In this document: in pieces, positions 16,780-25,869 of the stretch
Numbering within the stretch: position 1 is the stretch's first letter
How the letters are laid out: every line of letters begins with the position of its first letter
Source of the DNA: Paenibacillus sp. BIC5C1
GTDB taxonomy: Bacteria > Bacillota > Bacilli > Paenibacillales > Paenibacillaceae
DNA length: 64,000 nucleotides
Reading direction: 5' to 3'
NCBI RefSeq assembly: GCF_032399705.1
Contig: NZ_CP135922.1
Coordinates: 434,001 to 498,000 of the forward strand
The notes under the pieces: model-generated
The model's database searches: none
Told to the model about the DNA's origin: nothing
The model's input: only the letters and a program-made list of their open reading frames with translations
Position numbers and translations under genes: made by a program

Positions 16780-18222
16780 TTATTCCGATTCCCCGTTCAG
16801 ATAGTTGAAGAATGGATGGTCAACCCAGAAGGTGTAACTTGAAATGTCCGCATCAGGGGCCAACTTACGGAAACCTTCCTGAATCGCCTTGGAATTCTCC
16901 TTAAGGGAGAAGGATTGTGCGTAATAGTTGCCAAGTGAAATTTTATTGTTGGCAATGATCGGATATTCCGCCAGAGCAGTCGGCGAATAATAGAGCGGCT
17001 GCCACCAGGAAGCATGGATCAAGGCAGAGGTGTCATCGCTATTCTTTTTGGCGTACTTCAAAATAATGTCGTTGAAGCGGGCTTTGTCCGCTGTGTTATT
17101 GAACTCGAACTGAATGTCATACTCTTTAGCGTAAGCGATGTAGTTGCCATTCTCGATCTGGGTTACTTTGTAATCCGGTGTTTCTTTGGGCTCTCCCCAT
17201 TCCTTCAAATAGATGAAGGCAGATGTCTTCGGCTGGAACTGTACGTCGGCATCAATGCCTTCACTGCGCAACAGTCCAATTAACTGCACCGCGTGTTTAA
17301 TATCATCATGACCGTAAGTTAAAGTCAGTTCATCGATGAAGTTGGAATCAAAGCGACTGTCCTTAAGATTGTAACCAGTGACGAGATCATTTCTCAGAGC
17401 TTGATCCACAATGGTCCGAAGTTCCGGTGCTTCTATTAAATCAGCCGTGCGATAGGCAGCGTACAATTTGGAGTAAATGTCAGCGTCGCCGGAACGGCCA
17501 ATTTCATTTTTATATTTACCCTGACTGTTCAATACCCGTCCAAGCAAAATGTTGGCAAAATCGGAAGTTGCTTCGCCACCTTTACGGAGAGCGGGGTACA
17601 GACTTTCCGGAATCAGACCAGTATCAACGGCAGCGGCAAGTTCTTGTGCGGCTTGTCCCTGAACGCGGCTTGAGCTAATGCCCAGTTTCGCAAGTGCCTT
17701 CGCTGTTTTGTCTTCAGGATATGTATAGGCCAGCTCTTTGAATCCAGCTGCTTTGACTGCAATGAAGACAGCGGCATAAGTACTCAGTTTGTCGTTGGCA
17801 CGCACTTCTGTACCGGATAGGATGCCGTTGTTATATAAGGAAGCGGCAGCTTTATAAGCAGAATCATTCGAGTTCAGATCAGTAAAGGCTGGGGCCTTAA
17901 CTTCACTGTTACTAGCGTCATCTGTAGCAGGAGCAGCTTGATCAGCTTCAAGGATGGCAGCAATCGCCTTAATGAAGTCACCCTTCGTTAGCTGCTTTGG
18001 CAATTGGATATTGTATTTGGCTTGTAAGAATTGGGCGTAATCGGCTGCACTCTCGGTATAGACTGAAAGAGCTTGTGCTACCGGCCCTTTAACAGCCTGT
18101 GAGGTCGTTTGTCCGTCAGGAGTTGTCGATGCTGCAGATACCGAAGCGGGCAAGCTGAGGCTGCCGAGTGTAACCGGAGCGGCGAGCAGAGCGGCCAGTG
18201 TGATCTGGGTGATTTTTTTCAA
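16780..18222 (-). CDS. Secreted SLH-like surface protein
   Basis: A 480-residue exported protein. A TTG at 18222 behind AGGAGG (8-nt gap) is chosen; the frame extends 99 nt further but without a ribosome binding site. The signal peptide ends LSLPASVSAAS. Residues of the first 230 show two or three degenerate SLH-type repeats: QLTKGDFIKAIAAIL, FTDLNSNDSAYKAAASLYNNGILSG (in parts) and a TYAAVFIAVKAAGF segment. The C-terminal half is hydrophilic and not recognised. SLH repeats bind pyruvylated cell-wall polymers, so the protein is expected to be held at the cell surface. It is a single-gene unit with its own terminator. Confidence 0.72.
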   Translation of the reverse strand: MKKITQITLAALLAAPVTLGSLSLPASVSAASTTPDGQTTSQAVKGPVAQALSVYTESAADYAQFLQAKYNIQLPKQLTKGDFIKAIAAILEADQAAPATDDASNSEVKAPAFTDLNSNDSAYKAAASLYNNGILSGTEVRANDKLSTYAAVFIAVKAAGFKELAYTYPEDKTAKALAKLGISSSRVQGQAAQELAAAVDTGLIPESLYPALRKGGEATSDFANILLGRVLNSQGKYKNEIGRSGDADIYSKLYAAYRTADLIEAPELRTIVDQALRNDLVTGYNLKDSRFDSNFIDELTLTYGHDDIKHAVQLIGLLRSEGIDADVQFQPKTSAFIYLKEWGEPKETPDYKVTQIENGNYIAYAKEYDIQFEFNNTADKARFNDIILKYAKKNSDDTSALIHASWWQPLYYSPTALAEYPIIANNKISLGNYYAQSFSLKENSKAIQEGFRKLAPDADISSYTFWVDHPFFNYLNGESE

Positions 18223-18433
18223 ATGAATAGCCTCCTCAAAATATGATTGGAAAATAAAGAAGATTGGGTTATAATTCTGACAAATCCTATCTGAATATAA
18301 TAATTGGATTGACTTTAGCATGGAGCAGCTCTGGATGTCAACGGAAAAAACCTAGGTATAGAGAGGCTTGGGAGGCTTTGTGGAAGGTAAATCAACTATT
18401 ATATTCCATTTAGTGTATACGCTCAAAGATTTA

Positions 18434-18463
18434 TTGACAAGGATCGACAGTATCCGCTAGGAT
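18434..18463 (+). promoter_or_regulatory. Promoter of the nucleoside-uptake operon
   Basis: TTGACA (18434-18439) and TAGGAT (18458-18463) are 18 bp apart, about 36 nt before the chosen start codon of the binding-protein gene. Confidence 0.6.
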
Positions 18464-18498
18464 TATAAAAAAGAATTGTGAAAAGGGGAATTTTCAAA

Positions 18499-19530
18499 AT
18501 GAAAAGAGGTTTATCGTTCGTCTTATCGATCATCATGTTGGCTATTTTACTGGCGGCTTGTGGAAATTCTGCTTCCAAAGACGAACAATCGGCCCAAGGT
18601 GGGGACAGTGAGAAATCACTGCGCATGGCGCTTGTACTTCCTGAAAAAATCGGGGTAAACCCGTTCTTCGTACAGATGGATGAAGGTTTCAAAAAAGCAG
18701 GCGAGGAATTCAAGGTGGATACCAAAACCATTGAATCGACTGATCCGGCTGCATTTGAGCAAAATCTGCGTGCTGCCGTTGCTGAGAACTATGATCTAAT
18801 CATTACAGCAACCTTCCAGGCAGAAGATGCATTGAAAAAGGTTGCTGCCGAGAATCCGGACAAGTCCTTTGCCGTTGTAGACACAACGGTTGATCTGCCT
18901 AACGTTCGTAGCGTTGGTTTCCATGAATATGAAGGAGCATACCTGCTCGGTGCAGCTGCCGGACTATCTACAAAAACAGACAAAGTCGGCATGATCGCTG
19001 CGATGGACGTTCCGTTGATTAAGAAATATACAGAAGGTTTCAGAGCCGGTCTGGAATCAGTTAACCCGAATGCGGAATTCCTCGTAAACTACGTTGGTGG
19101 ATTTAACGACCCGGCCAAAGCAAAAGAGCTGGCATTGGTACAATTCGGCAAGGGTGCTGACTTCATCGCTGGAGCATCTGCTGTAGGTGATCTGGGCGTA
19201 TTCGAAGCCGCGAAGGAAAAAGGCTTCTATACTTCAGGTCAGGATACGGACCGTACCGTTGAAGATCCGGAACATATTGTATTGTCTCAATTGAAGTCGA
19301 CCGACACGGTTGCTTATCAGACAGTGAAGGATTTTGTAGAAGGTAACTTCAAAGCAGGCGCTGTGAACTATGGCTTGAAAGAAGATGGTGTAGGCCTGAC
19401 TTATGTAACTCGTGATAGCGAATCTCCATTGAATGCTTTTGTTGGACAAGAGGTTATCGACAAGGTTAAAGCGATCAAGGATGATATCGTATCCGGCAAA
19501 ATCGTTGTGAAAGATCCTTTGCAACAATAG
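18499..19530 (+). CDS. nupN: BMP family nucleoside-binding lipoprotein
   Basis: A 343-residue solute-binding lipoprotein of the BMP/PnrA family. The lipobox LLAACG ends the signal sequence, so the protein is tethered outside the membrane. Typical segments are VLPEKIGVNPFFVQMDEG, AFEQNLRAAV and SVGFHEYEGAYLLGAAAGL. Family members bind purine or pyrimidine nucleosides. The ATG at 18499 has AAGGGGA upstream and is preferred over an in-frame GTG at 18478. The gene heads the operon and is separated from the transporter genes by a hairpin that would let it be made in excess. It corresponds to B. subtilis NupN (YufN). Confidence 0.9.
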   Translation: MKRGLSFVLSIIMLAILLAACGNSASKDEQSAQGGDSEKSLRMALVLPEKIGVNPFFVQMDEGFKKAGEEFKVDTKTIESTDPAAFEQNLRAAVAENYDLIITATFQAEDALKKVAAENPDKSFAVVDTTVDLPNVRSVGFHEYEGAYLLGAAAGLSTKTDKVGMIAAMDVPLIKKYTEGFRAGLESVNPNAEFLVNYVGGFNDPAKAKELALVQFGKGADFIAGASAVGDLGVFEAAKEKGFYTSGQDTDRTVEDPEHIVLSQLKSTDTVAYQTVKDFVEGNFKAGAVNYGLKEDGVGLTYVTRDSESPLNAFVGQEVIDKVKAIKDDIVSGKIVVKDPLQQ

Positions 19531-19570
19531 TATTCTTTGTCCTATAGGACTGAGTGATTGAGTTGATCAG

Positions 19571-19598
19571 CCGGCTGCCCGATCAGGCAGCCGGTTTT
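19571..19598 (+). terminator. Partial terminator inside the nup operon
   Basis: CCGGCTGCC and GGCAGCCGG pair around CGATCA, followed by TTTTG. The position between binding protein and ATPase suggests stepped-down expression of the downstream genes. Confidence 0.75.
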
Positions 19599-19634
19599 GC
19601 TGCTATTTAAGACCGAGAGGAGAGAACGCGAGAT

Positions 19635-21134
19635 ATGCTGTTGGAGATGGAGCAGATAACGAAGAAATACGGCGGCTTCACCGCTAACCGGGACATCCGT
19701 TTTAATTTGCGAGAAGGAGAAATTCATGCCCTCGTGGGTGAGAACGGCGCTGGTAAGACAACCCTGATGCGTATGTTGTATGGAATGGAGCAGCCGACAT
19801 CAGGCACAATCAAAGTTCGTGGACGCGAGGTCAGCTTCGCAACTCCGTCTCAGGCCATGGCAAGTGGTATCGGCATGGTGCATCAGCATTTCATGCTGTT
19901 TCCTTCCTTTACGGTTGCCGAGAACATCGTGATTGGCCGTGAACCGTCTGCGGCAGGGGTATTTGACCGCAAACAGGCAGCTGCCCAGGTGAATGAATTG
20001 GGCAGAACGTATGGCATGCCAGTTGATCCGTGGAAAAAAGTATTTGAATGTCCTCTGGGCATGCAGCAGCGTGTTGAAATTCTCAAGGTGCTGCATCAGG
20101 GCGCAGATATCATTATATTGGATGAACCATCAGCAGTACTGACACCGCTGGAAGTGAAAGAACTGCTCGCGAATATGAAGTCTCTTGCCAAGCTGGGCAA
20201 AACCTTCGTATTGATCACGCACAAGCTGCAGGAAGTCATGGATGTAGCAGACCGAATCACTGTTCTTCGTGATGGTCAGGTGACAGGTACATTGGAAGCA
20301 AAAGACACGAATGTGGAGGAACTGTCCCGCCTGATGGTAGGTCGTGAGCTGGTTCGCATGGACAAGCAGCCATCCGTTCCGGGAGAAGATGTGCTTCAGG
20401 TCGAAGCGGTAAATTTGTCAGGGGCAGAGGATCGTTCTGCACTCAAGGATATTCATTTGCAAGTTCGGAAAGGCGAGGTCGTTGGAATTGCGGGTATTTC
20501 CGGAAATGGTCAATCTGAACTGATCCAGATCATTGCCGGACTGCGGAAGGCAGATAGCGGGCGCGTCCTGCTGTCAGGGCAGGATACAACGAACTGGCCG
20601 GTACGGCGCATTCGGGAGCATGGACTTGCCCATATCCCGGAAGACCGTTATATGTGGGGAGCGGCAAAAGATGCGAGCGTTCGAGAAAATGGACTGATGG
20701 GCCATCATCACCGGCTTCAATCAAAAGGTATCATTAAAGCGAAGGCAGCACGGACCATGGTGGAGAATTGGATCAAGCAGTTCAGCATCAAAACGGGTTC
20801 AGCGGAAACAAAGGCACAGTTCCTTTCCGGCGGTAACTTGCAAAAGCTGATTGCCGCGCGTGAATTTGCCCAGGATACGCCGTTTCTGATTGCGGCTGAA
20901 CCTACACGGGGTGTAGACATCGGAGCGATGGAGACCATCCACGCCGAATTGCTGCGTAAACGGAATGAGGGTGCGGGGATTCTACTCGTTTCCTCGGAAT
21001 TGTCCGAGATTTTGCAATTATCGGATCGGATCATTGTCATGTATGAAGGCGCAATTGCCGGGGAATTGAAGGCAGATGAAGCAACAGAAGAACAGATCAG
21101 CTTGTTGATGGCAGGAGGGAAAGAGCGGATATGA
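19635..21134 (+). CDS. nupO: Nucleoside ABC transporter, tandem ATP-binding protein
   Basis: A 499-residue double ATPase. The first cassette has Walker A GENGAGKTT, a signature close to CPLGMQQRVEIL and Walker B DIIILDEPSAVLTP. The second has a degenerate Walker A GISGNGQSE and signature FLSGGNLQKLIAARE, the usual asymmetry in this sugar/nucleoside importer class. The gene has GAGAGGAG upstream and its end overlaps the next gene by 4 nt. It corresponds to B. subtilis NupO (YufO) and energises uptake of nucleosides delivered by the binding lipoprotein. Confidence 0.92.
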   Translation: MLLEMEQITKKYGGFTANRDIRFNLREGEIHALVGENGAGKTTLMRMLYGMEQPTSGTIKVRGREVSFATPSQAMASGIGMVHQHFMLFPSFTVAENIVIGREPSAAGVFDRKQAAAQVNELGRTYGMPVDPWKKVFECPLGMQQRVEILKVLHQGADIIILDEPSAVLTPLEVKELLANMKSLAKLGKTFVLITHKLQEVMDVADRITVLRDGQVTGTLEAKDTNVEELSRLMVGRELVRMDKQPSVPGEDVLQVEAVNLSGAEDRSALKDIHLQVRKGEVVGIAGISGNGQSELIQIIAGLRKADSGRVLLSGQDTTNWPVRRIREHGLAHIPEDRYMWGAAKDASVRENGLMGHHHRLQSKGIIKAKAARTMVENWIKQFSIKTGSAETKAQFLSGGNLQKLIAAREFAQDTPFLIAAEPTRGVDIGAMETIHAELLRKRNEGAGILLVSSELSEILQLSDRIIVMYEGAIAGELKADEATEEQISLLMAGGKERI

Positions 21135-22198
21135 ATCGGGTAAAAGAAACACTTCGCGGACTCGTACAGCCGCTGCTTGCCGTATTCATCGGTTTGCTGG
21201 CAGGTGCTGTAGCCATTCTGGTCGTTGGCGGGTCTGTGGTGGATACGTATGCGGAGATGTGGAAAGGGGCCTTCGGCAACTTTTACTTCTTCACTAACAC
21301 ACTGGCACGTTCGACGCCCATAATTCTTGCGGGGCTGGGCGTAGCCCTGGCGTTCCGCGCCGGATTTTTCAACATGGGTGCAGAGGGACAGATGGTTCTT
21401 GGTGGACTTAGTGCAGCACTGACGGCGCTCTACTTGCCGGGTCCAGGCTGGTTTGTCTGTATTGCAGCCATTGTGGCGGGGATCATCGCTGGTGGAATCT
21501 GGTCGCTGTTTGCAGGTTGGCTGGATGCTCGCTTTGGCATGAATCTGTTGATCACAACGCTGCTGCTCAACTATATTGCGATTTATTTTGGAGGATACAT
21601 GGTATCCTATCCGTTTAAAGACCGCACGGGATCGGCGGCAATGGCTCAGACGCCCATGATTGATCAGAGTGTCTGGCTGCCGAAGCTGTTCCAGGGTATG
21701 GGACTGCATGCCGGCTTCATTATTGCCATCGTGGCTGCAATTCTCATCTATTGGTTCACACACAAGACGGTAACTGGTTATGAGATTCGCATGTTGGGAA
21801 GCAATCCTTCGTTTGCAACGTATGGCGGTGTGCGCCGTATCCGCATGATGATGCTGTCCATGATCATCAGTGGTGGACTTGCAGGTCTTGCGGGTGCAGG
21901 GGAAGTGCTGGGTACACAATACCGTTTTCTTGATGGGTCGTTGTCATCAGCAAGTTATGCTTGGAGCGGTATTATGGCGACATTGCTTGCCCGCTCGCAT
22001 CCGCTAGGAACAGCTGTAGCGGCAATCCTGCTTGCAGCATTGCAGACAGGTGCCATGGGGATGGAGCGGAATACGGATGTTCCGCTGGAAGTTGGCAGTG
22101 TCATCCAAGCGGTTTTGACGTTATTTGTATCAGCTCAGATCGGATATTCATTCCTGAAGCGGAGAAAGGAGAAAAAGTCCAATGCAACAACTGTTTGA
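21131..22198 (+). CDS. nupP: Nucleoside ABC transporter permease 1
   Basis: A 355-residue integral membrane protein with about nine helices and the BPD_transp_2 pattern (AFRAGFFNMGAEGQMVLGGL, and GLAGLAGAGEVLG near the end). It overlaps the ATPase gene by ATGA and the next permease gene by 17 nt, so all three are translationally coupled. Equivalent to NupP (YufP). Confidence 0.92.
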   Translation: MNRVKETLRGLVQPLLAVFIGLLAGAVAILVVGGSVVDTYAEMWKGAFGNFYFFTNTLARSTPIILAGLGVALAFRAGFFNMGAEGQMVLGGLSAALTALYLPGPGWFVCIAAIVAGIIAGGIWSLFAGWLDARFGMNLLITTLLLNYIAIYFGGYMVSYPFKDRTGSAAMAQTPMIDQSVWLPKLFQGMGLHAGFIIAIVAAILIYWFTHKTVTGYEIRMLGSNPSFATYGGVRRIRMMMLSMIISGGLAGLAGAGEVLGTQYRFLDGSLSSASYAWSGIMATLLARSHPLGTAVAAILLAALQTGAMGMERNTDVPLEVGSVIQAVLTLFVSAQIGYSFLKRRKEKKSNATTV

Positions 22199-23105
22199 TG
22201 CAGCCATGTTTGGCTCTACCTTGCGGATTATGACGCCGATTCTGCTTGCAGCGCTCGGTGGGGCTTTATGCTCTCGTGTCGGTCTGTTCAACGTGGGTCT
22301 GGAAGGACTTGTACTGATCGGTGCTTTCTCCGCTATTGTCGGTAATTATCTGTTCGGCAATGTATTATTGGCCGTACTATTCTCAATTGTGATCGTCATG
22401 TTGTTCTCTGCGCTATTTGCCTTTATCAGTATTAATCTGAAGGCAAACGCCATTGTGGTCGGGATCTCGCTTAATTTTCTGGCGACAGGACTGACGACTT
22501 TTGCGCTTCGGGCGATTTTCGATGTAAAAGGTGCTTACTATGACAAGGATATGGTAGGGCTCCCCAAATGGGACATTCCTCTTATTAAGGACATTCCGTG
22601 GGTAGGCGATGTCATCTCAGGGCATAGCCCGCTCGTATATCTCGGGATTATTATCGTAATTGCCTTGCAGTTTTATCTGTTCAAAAGTGTCTCCGGTTTC
22701 CGTCTTCGTTCGGTTGGAGAGAATCCGGTAGCGGCACAAAGTATCGGTATCAAGGTGCGTGGCATTCAATATGGTGCAGTTCTGATGTGCGGTGTATTGT
22801 GTGCCCTGGCGGGTGCACAGTTATCGCTCGGTCAGGTTACGATGTTTACTGAAGGCATGACCGCAGGTCGCGGCTTCATCGCATTGGTAGCAACAATGCT
22901 GGGTCAAGCGAATCCGCTTGGTGTTATGGGGTCCAGTGTGCTGTTCGGCTTCATGGAAGCTCTTAGTATCCGCTTGCAGGGCTTTGCGCTGCCAACTCAC
23001 TTTACCATGATGCTGCCGTATATTGTGACATTGGTGGCGATGTTCTTCTTCAAGGACCGTACGTATGCACAAGACGCACTGAAAGCGGGCGGAAGCTCGC
23101 GTTAA
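22182..23105 (+). CDS. nupQ: Nucleoside ABC transporter permease 2
   Basis: A 307-residue permease with about eight membrane helices and the paired motifs SRVGLFNVGLEGLVLIGAF and ALAGAQLSLGQVTMFTEGM. It forms the heterodimeric channel with the preceding permease. The start lies inside the previous gene (17-nt overlap) behind GGAGAAAAAG. Equivalent to NupQ (YufQ). Confidence 0.92.
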   Translation: MQQLFDAAMFGSTLRIMTPILLAALGGALCSRVGLFNVGLEGLVLIGAFSAIVGNYLFGNVLLAVLFSIVIVMLFSALFAFISINLKANAIVVGISLNFLATGLTTFALRAIFDVKGAYYDKDMVGLPKWDIPLIKDIPWVGDVISGHSPLVYLGIIIVIALQFYLFKSVSGFRLRSVGENPVAAQSIGIKVRGIQYGAVLMCGVLCALAGAQLSLGQVTMFTEGMTAGRGFIALVATMLGQANPLGVMGSSVLFGFMEALSIRLQGFALPTHFTMMLPYIVTLVAMFFFKDRTYAQDALKAGGSSR

Positions 23106-23151
23106 ATCCTGAATGTTATGCTGGAAGCATATAAAGAAGGAGGAATCACGC

Positions 23152-23823
23152 TTGCATAATAAGGCTGAACGTCTGAAAAAAACGAAAAGCCCGGCACCCA
23201 AAGCGGGTGCTGAGCACGGAGACCGGCTGCCGCCGGGGCAGGTACTGACCGAGAAATTCCCGATTCTGCATGAAGGTGAAGTGCCGGAATACGACCTATC
23301 CACCTGGGATTTGAAGGTATTTGGTGAAGTTGAAGAGGAAAAGATATTCTCCTTTGCGGAACTTCAGGCGATGCCTCAAGTGAACACGGTGAGCGACATT
23401 CATTGCGTTACCCGCTGGTCGAAGTTCGACACGCCGTGGGAAGGTATCCGGTTCTGGGATTTTATCAAGCTTCTTGGTGTCAAACCAGAAGCGAAATACG
23501 TCATGATCCACGCAGATCATGATTACGAGACAAATGTTCCGCTCGAAGAATTGATGTATGACGACGTATTGCTTGCTTTTAAATTTAACGGTGAACCGCT
23601 CACACCGAAGCACGGTTATCCACTGCGCTTGGTTGTTCCACAACTCTACTTCTGGAAGAGTGCGAAGTGGATACGCGGTCTGGAATTCATGAAAGAAGAT
23701 CGCAATGGCTTCTGGGAAGTCAATGGTTTCCATCATTTTGCCGATCCGTTCAAGGAGCAGCGCTTCTCTGGTGAAGATATTCCGATTCCGGAAGACGAAT
23801 GGACGAAGAAGGAGTTTGATTAA
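23152..23823 (+). CDS. Sulfite-oxidase-like molybdopterin oxidoreductase (YuiH type)
   Basis: A 223-residue single-domain protein of the sulfite oxidase/YedY molybdopterin fold, lacking heme and dimerisation domains. The Mo-ligand cysteine is Cys85 in SDIHCVTRWSKFDTPWEG, and the family signature GYPLRLVVPQLYFWKSAKW is intact. No Tat signal is visible, so a cytoplasmic location is expected. The start is TTG at 23152 with AAGGAGG 8 nt upstream; the frame continues upstream without a ribosome binding site. It lies between the nucleoside permease and nucleoside phosphorylase genes, an unexpected place for a molybdoenzyme. Substrate unknown. Confidence 0.87.
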   Translation: MHNKAERLKKTKSPAPKAGAEHGDRLPPGQVLTEKFPILHEGEVPEYDLSTWDLKVFGEVEEEKIFSFAELQAMPQVNTVSDIHCVTRWSKFDTPWEGIRFWDFIKLLGVKPEAKYVMIHADHDYETNVPLEELMYDDVLLAFKFNGEPLTPKHGYPLRLVVPQLYFWKSAKWIRGLEFMKEDRNGFWEVNGFHHFADPFKEQRFSGEDIPIPEDEWTKKEFD

Positions 23824-23824
23824 G

Positions 23825-24583
23825 ATGTTGATGCCTATTTTGCAAATTCATTCCGAAGATATGCCTGCATACGCCATTGTCTGTGGTGATCCGGCACGTG
23901 CGGAGAAGATTTCCCGCAAGCTGGAGCAGGCGAGAGAACTGGCATTTAGCCGGGAGTATCGCACATTTGTAGGATTGTACGAAGGTGTACAAATGGCCGT
24001 GGTCAGCCATGGCGTAGGTTCACCTGGAGCAGCCGTCTGCTTCGAAGAGCTGATTCGGGCAGGGGTAACGACCCTGATTCGTGTAGGTACAGCGGGCTCG
24101 TATACCGCAGATTATCCAGCCGGCAGCGTAATCGTCAGCACGGCCGCTGTACGTACGGACGGGCTGACACGTCAGCTGGTACCAGATGGTTTCCCTGCGG
24201 TAGCGAATCTTGGCGTTACGCAAGCGTTAATCGAGGCGACTCGTGAGCATGCAAGTGGAGCGAAAGCTTCAAGTGCGGGTAAAGTTGGCGTAGGTATTAC
24301 CGTTACACTGGATGCTTTCTTCACAGGGGTCGAAGAGATTCCTCACCGCAAGTACAAGCAGGCGGGTGCTCTTGCCGCTGAGATGGAAATTGCCGCACTC
24401 TACATCGTCAGCACACTGCGCGGTGCTCGTGCCGGAGCTATTGTCGCTATCGATGGTTTCGCAGACAGCGACCTGGCGGCTGAGTATGACCCGCACACAA
24501 ATGCGGTAGCTGATGCAGTTGAGCGTGAGATCGAAGCTGCACTGCGTGCACTGGCTGCACTGGCTCGTCAGGATCAAGCGTAA
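23825..24583 (+). CDS. Nucleoside phosphorylase (uridine/purine type, NP-I family)
   Basis: A 252-residue NP-I family enzyme that splits nucleosides with phosphate to base and ribose-1-phosphate. Visible features are CGDPARAEKISRKL at the phosphate site, LIRVGTAGSYT, and the ribose-binding LAAEMEIAALYIVSTLRG. Closest in style to uridine phosphorylases; purine specificity cannot be excluded. ATG at 23825, one base after the stop codon of the molybdoenzyme, with AAGGAG 10 nt upstream, so the two are coupled. Together with the transporter it forms an uptake-and-salvage operon. Confidence 0.85.
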   Translation: MLMPILQIHSEDMPAYAIVCGDPARAEKISRKLEQARELAFSREYRTFVGLYEGVQMAVVSHGVGSPGAAVCFEELIRAGVTTLIRVGTAGSYTADYPAGSVIVSTAAVRTDGLTRQLVPDGFPAVANLGVTQALIEATREHASGAKASSAGKVGVGITVTLDAFFTGVEEIPHRKYKQAGALAAEMEIAALYIVSTLRGARAGAIVAIDGFADSDLAAEYDPHTNAVADAVEREIEAALRALAALARQDQA

Positions 24584-24668
24584 AGCTGAGCTTATCAGGT
24601 TATTTTGTAGTACTACTTCTGGTAAAATTGCAAAATACGCAAATGAGTCCACCAGTGGTGGACTATAT

Positions 24669-24716
24669 AAAGGGCGTCCCATAAGGTCATGAACATGACC
24701 TCGGGGACGCCCTTTT
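24669..24716. terminator. Bidirectional terminator
   Basis: AAAGGGCGTCCC and GGGACGCCCTTT form a strong outer stem around GGTCATGAACATGACC, with TTTTT on the plus side. It separates the nucleoside operon from the convergent LysR gene. Confidence 0.88.
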
Positions 24717-24769
24717 TGCGTTTTGGAATAAGAGCGACTGGCACTAGATTGGAAGGTGTAATCGATTCG

Positions 24770-25657
24770 TTAGCTTTGTCCGAACAACTGCTGTGCCGTT
24801 TCAATAAATAACCGGGATGCGGGAGAAGCATCAACAAATGAAGGAACGGCAATCTCAATATTACGGTAAGCTTTTGGCTCTGTGGGGAGCGCTTTGACAC
24901 CCGGAGGCAGCCAGGATAGTGAGATTGCAGGCAGCATGGCGGTTCCGAGTCCCTGCTCAATCATGCTAAGGCAAGTGTTTACGTTATAAACGACAAATCC
25001 GAAGTGTAATTCTGCATCTGCTCGATGGAACAGATCAACAATCGGTACCTCGTAGCCACCTTTGCAGATAATCATGGGGTGCTTGTCCAGCATTTGTACG
25101 GGCAGAATTTCCTGATTCGCAAAAGGTTCGTCGTCCCTGAATACGGCCAGCATCTCCTCGCTATAGAGCGGAAGCGTCTCATAAGCCACATCTACTGGCT
25201 CTTTGTCAGTGGCAATAATTAGAGCTACATCAATGGCGCGTGAACTTAACCACTCCTGAATTTCAATGATGTTCCCCTCATGTAGTTCAAACTGAATCTG
25301 AGGGTAGCGGTCCCGAATGGAGCGGATAATTTTCGGCAGCAGATGGGCGGATGACATAGGGAATGAGCCAATCCGAATCGTACCAATCTCCAACCCTTTT
25401 TCGGCGGCAACGACCTGCTGAACCTTATCAAATTGCTGTAAAATGCGGCGGAAAATGACCAGGATTCGCTGTCCAACATCCGTAAGCACAATGCCGTTCC
25501 TGCGATCCCGTATGATTAGAGTGACATCCAGTTCATTCTCCAGCGAAGAAATGGCCCGACTGACTGCGGGCTGTGTCATATTCAGTTCCTGGCCTGCACG
25601 GGTGAAACTTCCCGTCTCTGCAATTTTCACAAATAACTGCAACTGTGAGTTGTTCAT
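24770..25657 (-). CDS. LysR family transcriptional regulator
   Basis: A LysR-type regulator of about 295 residues with the N-terminal winged helix-turn-helix (LFVKIAETGSFTRAGQELNM, then TQPAVSRAISSLENELDV) and a periplasmic-binding-protein-like effector domain. The ATG at 25657 matches the usual LysR start (MNNSQLQLFVKIAE), although the only ribosome binding site, AAGGAG, is 15 nt away; the frame extends to 25711. It is divergently oriented to the EamA transporter gene 212 nt away, a typical regulator-target arrangement. Confidence 0.88.
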   Translation of the reverse strand: MNNSQLQLFVKIAETGSFTRAGQELNMTQPAVSRAISSLENELDVTLIIRDRRNGIVLTDVGQRILVIFRRILQQFDKVQQVVAAEKGLEIGTIRIGSFPMSSAHLLPKIIRSIRDRYPQIQFELHEGNIIEIQEWLSSRAIDVALIIATDKEPVDVAYETLPLYSEEMLAVFRDDEPFANQEILPVQMLDKHPMIICKGGYEVPIVDLFHRADAELHFGFVVYNVNTCLSMIEQGLGTAMLPAISLSWLPPGVKALPTEPKAYRNIEIAVPSFVDASPASRLFIETAQQLFGQS

Positions 25658-25869
25658 AACAAATATGGTATGCTCCTTATGATTAACATGCATTTCAATT
25701 ATTTTGATCATTATTGTATCATGAATACACGGAAACGATCAAAGACGCATATAAAAAGGGTCTGGATCCGATTCCAAATGGTTTGCAGGCACAAAAGAGA
25801 GCGCAGGATAATGTGTACGATTGATTAAACTGCGCATGTAGATGTGTGCCGGATAGGAGAATAAAACAT

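Noticed and set aside
20717..21919. 400-codon open frame on the minus strand
   Set aside because: It is antisense to nupO and nupP, which have clear family motifs. Composition (Cys, His, Arg, Gln rich) and lack of a ribosome binding site mark it as a shadow.
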